A DNA stretch of 38,043 nucleotides from Candidatus Mediterraneibacter pullicola (GTDB taxonomy: Bacteria > Bacillota > Clostridia > Lachnospirales > Lachnospiraceae). Where the stretch lies: assembly GCA_019117065.1 (NCBI GenBank), contig DXAK01000015.1, positions 1 to 38,043 on the forward strand. The letters are read 5' to 3'. Position numbers and translations under genes: made by a program. Below the pieces are notes generated by a model, which was not told where the DNA came from, ran no database searches, and worked only from the letters and a program-made list of their open reading frames with translations. Positions 33,089 to 38,043 of the stretch are shown piece after piece. How positions within the stretch are numbered: position 1 is the stretch's first letter; each line of letters starts with the position of its first letter.

Positions 33089-34390
33089 TCAATCTGTCTC
33101 AACCGCGTTCGGATAGATCTCTTTCAAACGGCTGTCATCATATTTTTCATCCATAACAGTCTGCCATGTATGTTCTGCCGGCACGCCCCGTGCTCTTTGA
33201 TCGCTTCGTATCAAGGCGAGAGAGGATACAGCTATATTACAGCAGAAAAATACAATCAGCAGCCATGAAAGCACTTTTCCCACTTTCACCGGGATACGCT
33301 CTACCCATGATGACAGAACCGGATACAGCCCTTTTATCCAGACAACCGCCGCCATCCCCCAGAAAAAGCAGTACAGAAGATTGATTCGTCCGCCCAGATT
33401 AAAAGGTATCCCGCTGTAATCCCAGAATACTTTTCCAAACACCAACTCTGTGAACACACTGCAAACATACTCATACGCTCCGCCCATACACGCGCCCGCG
33501 ATAAAGATAAAATGGTCCGAACGGTCTCTATACTTATGTAAGAAAAGCGTTGCCGCGGCAATCGCAATCCCCCACACAAGGCTGAACGGTCCCCATACTA
33601 CACTGCTGCGGCTCATCCAGACTCCCGCTGTCACACGGCAGAACAATGTCTCTGTAATATCTCCAAGCAAAGCGCCGGTAACAAAAAGCCAAACAATTTT
33701 GTAAAAACCGCATCCGTATGCAAATACCTCTGTATTGGTCTTGGAAGATTCTGTCGCCTTTTCTCTCGCATCCGGGTATGCCTTCTGTATTCTGCGGTCC
33801 GCCAAACCGTAAATCTTCCTGCCCAGATTCGATGAAATTCCCGTAAGCCACGAGTCTACACCCTTCCACTGTTCAATCCTTCTGCTTCTTCCCGACAAAA
33901 TAAACAAGGTCGCTGCAACATCCACAAGTAGTATACCGGACAAAACCCAGATCGCGATCTGTCCTGCAATTTCAGGGATCCAGCCGAACAGTTCCGTCAG
34001 GCATAGATTCCCCCAGTTTACGACCACTACGCTGAGGATTCCCCACAACGCCGACATTGGAAGACAAATATATCCGTCCAGATTCAATTTCACTTCAGTG
34101 TAGTCCCACCAGCGCTCATGGTAGATTCTCTCAACCCAGTGCCCCGCAGTCCACTCTATTACCGTAGAAAGTATCATGCCTCCGGCAAATAGCCAAAATC
34201 CGCTCAATTCACTACAAAAGACTGTAATCGCCAACGCCGCGATCCCATAAATTACGCAAAGCGGCGCATTAACAAGCCCCCGGTTCACAAATCTTTTCTG
34301 TTTTAGCGCCGCTGCCACTGTTTCCATGACCCATCCTAAAAAACTATAAACAAAGAATAACCATGCTATTTCGTATCCCGAATAGCTCAT
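33089..34390 (-). CDS. Duplicated PF06541 (CmpB-like) membrane protein
   Basis: The product has 433 residues with about 10-11 membrane spans. The PF06541 'putative ABC-transporter type IV' unit is present twice. Unit one opens YEIAWLFFVYSFLGWVMETVAAALKQKRFVNRGLVNAP and ends with WWDYTEVKLNLDGYICLP. Unit two opens CGFYKIVWLFVTGALLGDITETLFCRVTAGVW and ends VFWDYSGIPFNLGGRINLLY. The repeated GW/D-E-T and W-DY-xxxPxNLxG motifs confirm an internal duplication. No ATP-binding domain is encoded, so calling it an ABC transporter rests on the family name only. GAGGAGAAGG is upstream of the ATG. Confidence 0.85.
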   Translation of the reverse strand: MSYSGYEIAWLFFVYSFLGWVMETVAAALKQKRFVNRGLVNAPLCVIYGIAALAITVFCSELSGFWLFAGGMILSTVIEWTAGHWVERIYHERWWDYTEVKLNLDGYICLPMSALWGILSVVVVNWGNLCLTELFGWIPEIAGQIAIWVLSGILLVDVAATLFILSGRSRRIEQWKGVDSWLTGISSNLGRKIYGLADRRIQKAYPDAREKATESSKTNTEVFAYGCGFYKIVWLFVTGALLGDITETLFCRVTAGVWMSRSSVVWGPFSLVWGIAIAAATLFLHKYRDRSDHFIFIAGACMGGAYEYVCSVFTELVFGKVFWDYSGIPFNLGGRINLLYCFFWGMAAVVWIKGLYPVLSSWVERIPVKVGKVLSWLLIVFFCCNIAVSSLALIRSDQRARGVPAEHTWQTVMDEKYDDSRLKEIYPNAVETD

Positions 34391-34472
34391 ACGTACCTTC
34401 TCCTCTGACTGTTATTTTCTTTTTGTGTTTTGTTTTTGATTTTTACGCAAAATAACCGAGCAGGAACTCACG

Positions 34473-34498
34473 CTTCCTTGCTCCTTGAAGTTGTAACT
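34473..34498. repeat. Two hairpins in the intergenic region before the IS30/AbrB fusion gene
   Basis: GAGCAGGAA and TTCCTTGCTC flank CTCACGC (about 34459-34483), and GAAGTTGTAACTTC at about 34485-34498 is a 14-bp near-palindrome. The remainder of 34391-34634 is AT-rich with TATAAT-like sequence near 34607 and probably contains the promoter of the next gene. It is not a clear terminator. Confidence 0.4.
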
Positions 34499-34634
34499 TC
34501 ATTTTATATCGGCAGTCTGACAAGTTCAACCTTCTATTGGATTAAAAATGGCTATAAGAAGTGATAAAAATTGGTAACCTAAGTTTCCATTCTATGCTAT
34601 TATAATAATATTCTATCAGAAGGGAGATTTGCTC

Positions 34635-35204
34635 ATGGCTAGGCGGTTCAAACATTTATCGCTCGAACAGCGTATCCAGATACAGAATATGAAAGAAAAT
34701 GGACATTCCGTGATAGAAATAGCTAATTCCCTCGGCGTACACCGTGCTACTATCTATAATGAATTGAAACGTGGAACTATCAACAATCTGTACAATCCAT
34801 ATTACTCACAAGAAACAATTGAAGAAAATCTCGGAAAAGGCGGACCGCAGAGCAAACTTGCTGACGAGGCACTTGCCAGATTCATTGCTTCCCTGATTTT
34901 AAACGAACATCTAAGTCCCGAAAAAATCGTCAATCTTCTGAAAGCTGACAATCAAGGATTTTCCGACATACCACGTACACCTAATACTATATATAATGCG
35001 ATTGATAAAGGACTGATACCGGGAGTAACCCGGGAGTGTCTCAATACTTCTAGATCCAAACTCTTTAACGGAGGACAGATTTCCCTTCCAAAATGGGTAT
35101 TGGAAAAACTGGACTTAAAAGATGGGGACACCCTCGACCTTACTGTTACTGACGACGGGAAAATCATATATCAAAAAAGGGCGCGCCCCAAAAAAGATTG
35201 TTGA
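34635..35204 (+). CDS. IS30-type transposase N-terminal region fused to an AbrB/MazE-type DNA-binding domain
   Basis: The product has 189 residues from the ATG at 34635 (AAGGGAG upstream; a TTG two codons earlier is less likely). Residues 5-50 (RFKHLSLEQRIQIQNMKENG, SVIEIANSLGVHRATIYNEL) are the HTH_38 domain of IS30 transposases. A second segment (about 60-128, QSKLADEALARFIAS, EHLSPEKIVNLL, TIYNAIDKGLIPG) follows the IS30 second helical region. The DDE catalytic domain is absent and in its place residues 142-182 (SKLFNGGQISLPKWVLEKLD, LKDGDTLDLTVTDDGKIIYQ) form a swapped-hairpin AbrB domain. There is no sign of transposase activity. I infer a domesticated regulator; the target is unknown. 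Confidence 0.8.
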   Translation: MARRFKHLSLEQRIQIQNMKENGHSVIEIANSLGVHRATIYNELKRGTINNLYNPYYSQETIEENLGKGGPQSKLADEALARFIASLILNEHLSPEKIVNLLKADNQGFSDIPRTPNTIYNAIDKGLIPGVTRECLNTSRSKLFNGGQISLPKWVLEKLDLKDGDTLDLTVTDDGKIIYQKRARPKKDC

Positions 35205-35286
35205 AGTGCTTATTATAGCCATTTTGCATCCGGCGGGAACACGAAATGCTTCGCAAGGCGCCGAACCTAAGAATTTCAATGTAATT

Positions 35287-35397
35287 CTACAAATCTTTCT
35301 TTTGTAACAACACCACTGTCCCGATATGATTATCATTGTCCAAACTCATATTTACACTAGCATCTAAAGAAACCACTAACTTTAATTTGCCCCTTTT
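35287..35397 (-). pseudogene. Possible C-terminal gene relic (KLVVSLDASVNMSLDN...)
   Basis: In the gap 35205-35418 one minus-strand frame between stops reads SKRGKLKLVVSLDASVNMSL, then DNDNHIGTVVLLQKKDL, ending at a TAG (35289-35287). It has protein-like composition but no start codon with a ribosome binding site. It may be the tail of a lost gene or chance. Nothing else is seen in this gap apart from a weak CGGCG/CGCCG pair near 35231-35262. Confidence 0.3.
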
Positions 35398-35418
35398 CGA
35401 TTAGAAAACATTTTTCTA

Positions 35419-36438
35419 TCAACTATCTCCTTTTTTCTTCGCTATGCTTTGAATATTTTTAATGCTTTCCAAATATTCCTCTTCAACTGGTGACAAATTC
35501 TGTGCTTGGTATTTCCTATACTCTTTTGTCGCCTTCTCAATTGCCTGCGCATGGCTGATTGTACCTGCACCCTGCAGCACCTTTTCCCCTGTAGTCTTCA
35601 AAACATTATCAAGATGCTCCACATAATCTGACATATACACAGGATTATGACGCATAGCCTGAATTTCCGCAAAATCAAAATATCCCGATACAATATTATT
35701 CAATATTTTTAATTCTTCATCATTAAGGTAATTCTTTGCAATGCCTATATCCTTTAAAGTAGGAAAGTCACCAGAAAAACTCTTCAATCCCATAAAAGGC
35801 TGACTCGCATCCGCGCGCTCGTATATAACCTCCGCTGCTGTATGTCCGTGTGCTGCATAATGCAATTTGTTCTGCACCATTTTAAAAAAGGCAATAGATT
35901 CACTACTTTTAGGATCATAGTCAACACTCGTTGCATAAAGGTCAAGAACCTGTCGGTACATAACCTTTTCAGACGAACGTATATCCCGTATGCGGTCTAA
36001 CAGCTCTTTCCAGTAGTTACCACCGCCCAGATTTTTCAGCCGCTCATCATCCATCGTAAAGCCTTTTATCATGTACTCTTTTAATCGTTCGGTAGCCCAC
36101 CGACGGAAATTTGTGGCAATCTTGGATTTCACTCTATATCCAAGAGAAATAATCATGTCAAGATTATAATGTGTTGTATTATATTTTTTCCCGTCAGAAG
36201 CAGTTGTTCGGAATTTCCGAACAACTGAAATTTCTTCCAGTTCGCCTTCTTCAAAAATATGTTTAATATGCTCACTGATATTGGATTTACTAGTTTGGTA
36301 GAGTTCACATAATTGTGCCTGTGTAAGCCAAACGGTCTCATCTTCAAACTTAACGTCAATTTTTGTGTACCCATCTTCCGTTTGATATATGAGAATTTCG
36401 CTCCCAACACTTTCAGAAATATCTCTTTTATTCTCCAC
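35419..36438 (-). CDS. RhuM-family protein
   Basis: The product has 339 residues from the GTG at 36438 behind GGAGGGG. The N-terminal RhuM pattern is strong: EILIYQTEDGYTKIDVKFEDETVWLTQAQLCELYQTSKSNISEHI, then EEGELEEISVVRKFRTTASDGKKYNTTHYNLDMIISLGYRVKS (an HTH-like module and a Bro-like element), followed by RRWATERLKEYMIKGF. The C-terminal half has GDFPTLKDIGIAKNYLNDEELKILNNIVSGY, also conserved in the family. RhuM was named in a Salmonella pathogenicity island; homologues recur in genomic islands and phage-associated regions, but the biochemical role is unknown. It is 38 bp behind the DUF2971 gene on the same strand. Confidence 0.88.
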   Translation of the reverse strand: MENKRDISESVGSEILIYQTEDGYTKIDVKFEDETVWLTQAQLCELYQTSKSNISEHIKHIFEEGELEEISVVRKFRTTASDGKKYNTTHYNLDMIISLGYRVKSKIATNFRRWATERLKEYMIKGFTMDDERLKNLGGGNYWKELLDRIRDIRSSEKVMYRQVLDLYATSVDYDPKSSESIAFFKMVQNKLHYAAHGHTAAEVIYERADASQPFMGLKSFSGDFPTLKDIGIAKNYLNDEELKILNNIVSGYFDFAEIQAMRHNPVYMSDYVEHLDNVLKTTGEKVLQGAGTISHAQAIEKATKEYRKYQAQNLSPVEEEYLESIKNIQSIAKKKGDS

Positions 36439-36476
36439 CTTTCACCCCTCCTAGTAATCTGCTTAACTTTTTATTG

Positions 36477-37514
36477 TTAACTGTATTTTCTGATTGGAAT
36501 ACCAGAGGAAAAAATATGTACATCTTCCATTTTATTCTGCCACAGTAGCTCTCTTATTCCTAGTTCAAACATACTGTTTTCTTCTCTAATAAACGGATTT
36601 GTCACTATATGTTTTATACTGTCTCTCTTAAACTTATAATCAACAAAAGGAATTAATATATTACCTCGTTTGAATTGTCCCTTTTTAAAAATATCACCAC
36701 TACATTCTTCCGCTAGTAACAATTCCTCCGGTATTTTTAACACTATACGATATTCATTTTCACATGCAAAAGATTCATTTTTAAAAAAGCATCGCATATG
36801 ATTTATGGATTCCTTAAATGCAAACAGTATATTTCCTCGATATTTTTTAATTTCATCCTTTGCCTCGTTATATATTTGCTGTAATGCATTAAGTAATTCC
36901 ATTATGCATTTCTTCTTATCTTCTCTTTTATATACAATAAGCCCCCTATAAATCATAATATCGTTCTTCAATTTTTCACCAATATTAACTTCCGATTTAT
37001 CGCTTCCTTCAAACATATCCCACGAATGATTGAATGCTATACTTACACCTTCTCCAGATGATGCATAATAATTCCACATACTAAGCGAATCATTCTCTGT
37101 CGAAAAGGAACACGTATATGTTCTATATATCTTCTGTTCATATTTATGTGTAATCCTTGACAACCCCGTATAAGATTGGTGATATTTTTTTAATTCTTCC
37201 ATTTCAACACTCTCAAGAATCAACTTCATGAAATCTGAAGTATACTCCTTGCATGAAAGCACATTTTCAATTAAAGGAATAATCTCTATAAATTCTGTAG
37301 AATCATTCAAAAAGCGGACATCACTAAAACGTAAACATCCGTTGTTTAGAATCTCTTTAAGAGTAGCTACAGTACAATAATGACAAATTCCTGATGCCTT
37401 ATTTGCAAATCCATCTGGAGCATACATTTCTGTGATAGTCTGCTCTTTATATGGAGTATTTAAAAAATGTGACATAGAAATCGCCATGCATCTTGCAAAA
37501 ATATCATTTGACAT
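36477..37514 (-). CDS. DUF2971-family protein
   Basis: The product has 345 residues from the ATG at 37514 behind GGAGG. The DUF2971 landmarks are present: ICHYCTVATLKEILNNGCLRFSDVRFLNDSTEF (about 43-75), RTYTCSFSTENDSLSMWNYYASSGEGVSIAFN (about 128-160), FFKNESFACENEYRIVL (about 240-256), and a C-terminal segment DSIKHIVTNPFI. The fold is proposed to resemble ADP-ribosyltransferase-like enzymes, but I cannot name an active site from sequence. Many members sit in defence-rich islands. It is the second or third gene of a minus-strand series with the partial gene, a small ORF and RhuM. Confidence 0.85.
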   Translation of the reverse strand: MSNDIFARCMAISMSHFLNTPYKEQTITEMYAPDGFANKASGICHYCTVATLKEILNNGCLRFSDVRFLNDSTEFIEIIPLIENVLSCKEYTSDFMKLILESVEMEELKKYHQSYTGLSRITHKYEQKIYRTYTCSFSTENDSLSMWNYYASSGEGVSIAFNHSWDMFEGSDKSEVNIGEKLKNDIMIYRGLIVYKREDKKKCIMELLNALQQIYNEAKDEIKKYRGNILFAFKESINHMRCFFKNESFACENEYRIVLKIPEELLLAEECSGDIFKKGQFKRGNILIPFVDYKFKRDSIKHIVTNPFIREENSMFELGIRELLWQNKMEDVHIFSSGIPIRKYS

Positions 37515-37548
37515 ACGATGCCTCCAATCAAAAATATCCTACGGTACT

Positions 37549-37702
37549 TTACTCGCCGCAACAACCAAGTTCATCCATATCCAATTCCACATTGATATGT
37601 TTATCTGTTTTAAGTTTGGAAAGCAAATCCACCGTCTCGACGGTATTACGTTTTTCCCACAAAATCTTTTACTGATTTGCTTTCTTTATTTTTTATTATC
37701 AT
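37549..37702 (-). pseudogene. Small ~51-residue gene, apparently frameshifted
   Basis: The ATG at 37702 follows the upstream gene's stop by 4 nt. Its frame reads MIIKNKESKSVKDFVGKT and stops. Deleting one G of a GGG (37656-37658) would join it to KRNTVETVDLLSKLKTDKHINV and ELDMDELGCCGE, which ends at the TAA 37551-37549. The reconstructed ~51-residue acidic-ended protein has natural composition and a tandem Cys pair near the C-terminus. Position and coupling suggest a small partner protein (for instance an antidote) of the gene upstream, but I do not recognise it. A TTG at 37662 could start the second part alone, without a ribosome binding site. Confidence 0.5.
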
Positions 37703-37706
37703 AGTA

Positions 37707-38043
37707 TCATTCAAACTCTTTTAACTCGTCAATCGGATCTTTTGAAGTATCAATCCCCATATTATCTTTCAACCAATCAGCTTTATTGTAACCAGTTCCT
37801 GTCAATTCGAATATTTCTCCTTTATACCCTAAAGCTTTAACCCATCCCCATTCTATAAGTCGGTCTAACGCCTCTATCCACCTTGCTGATTCTCTTTTTG
37901 AGTTATCAGCCATAAACTGCTTACCCGATGTAAAAATCTGAGCAGGCGAGTCAAGTGTCTGTATCTTTATGATTTGACCATCACCATCAGCTGCGTACAC
38001 TAACAGAAAAGCCGAGTCCACAGGAATATTGCCAACATTATCT
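37707..38043 (-). CDS. C-terminal part of an unrecognised protein, cut by the window edge
   Basis: The minus-strand frame is open to the window end, giving at least 112 residues (beginning DNVGNIPVDSAFLLVYAADG at the edge) and ending in SKDPIDELKEFE. The middle reads IFTSGKQFMADNSKRESARWIEALDRLIEWGWVKALGYKG, followed by IFELTGTGYNKADWL. This is a likely winged-helix-type module with a tyrosine- and tryptophan-rich core. The true start lies outside the window; an internal GTG at 38021 is not a start I would defend. I cannot assign a family. It is the upstream gene of the series leading to the small ORF, DUF2971 and RhuM. Confidence 0.6.
   Translation of the reverse strand, partial: DNVGNIPVDSAFLLVYAADGDGQIIKIQTLDSPAQIFTSGKQFMADNSKRESARWIEALDRLIEWGWVKALGYKGEIFELTGTGYNKADWLKDNMGIDTSKDPIDELKEFE

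Noticed and set aside
34635..35204. Functional IS30 insertion element
   Set aside because: The DDE catalytic domain is absent, there is an AbrB domain instead, and no flanking inverted repeats are visible.

Overview
The window looks like the chromosome of a spore-forming, bile-exposed gut Firmicute, most likely a Lachnospiraceae (Dorea / Clostridium scindens-like). Evidence for this includes an alpha/beta-type small acid-soluble spore protein, LL-diaminopimelate aminotransferase, AddAB rather than RecBCD, a bile-salt-hydrolase-type choloylglycine hydrolase, the PucR-ftsE-ftsX-peptidase order, and strong AGGAGG-type ribosome binding sites. The species call is inference.

Region 1 (1-3921) is the debris of a Tn916-type integrative conjugative element (ICE). 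It holds a clipped gene at the left edge, a divergent XRE regulator, a receiver-less response-regulator relic, a GNAT acetyltransferase and a WYL regulator. These are followed by two YdcP/DUF961 genes, the second of which runs out of frame into what reads as the tail of a TcpA/FtsK-like coupling protein. The last 22 codons of a sortase-anchored surface protein then abut a CaiB/BaiF CoA-transferase gene, which is truncated and also carries an in-frame stop.

Region 2 (4627-26951) is core chromosome. It starts with a Crp/Fnr-type regulator and a PEBP-family gene whose upstream palindrome sits about -41.5 from a plausible start. A YoaK/DUF1275 membrane protein follows. A long minus-strand series then comprises a PucR-type regulator, ftsE, ftsX, a coiled-coil M23 peptidase and an S41 protease (cell division and wall remodelling). 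Next are a WecG/TagA-type glycosyltransferase, a spore protein, a PadR-DUF1700-DUF4097-PspC envelope-stress operon, an ABC exporter, dapL, DUF1294, addA and addB.

Region 3 (26952-34390): the addB leader contains two tandem 136-bp repeat units, each with a long hairpin. Then come a DUF6442-type membrane protein with an XRE partner frameshifted at an A8 tract, and an Lsa-type ABC-F resistance gene behind an elaborate attenuator leader with a six-residue upstream peptide. These are followed by an EamA transporter, aroE, the bile salt hydrolase and a duplicated PF06541 membrane protein.

Region 4 (34391-38043) is AT-richer accessory DNA. It holds a protein fusing the IS30-transposase N-terminal region to an AbrB/MazE fold, a RhuM-family gene, a DUF2971 gene, a small apparently frameshifted ORF, and the C-terminus of an unrecognised protein cut by the window edge. 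This is the most likely place for an undescribed (possibly defence-type) system, but function cannot be established from sequence alone.
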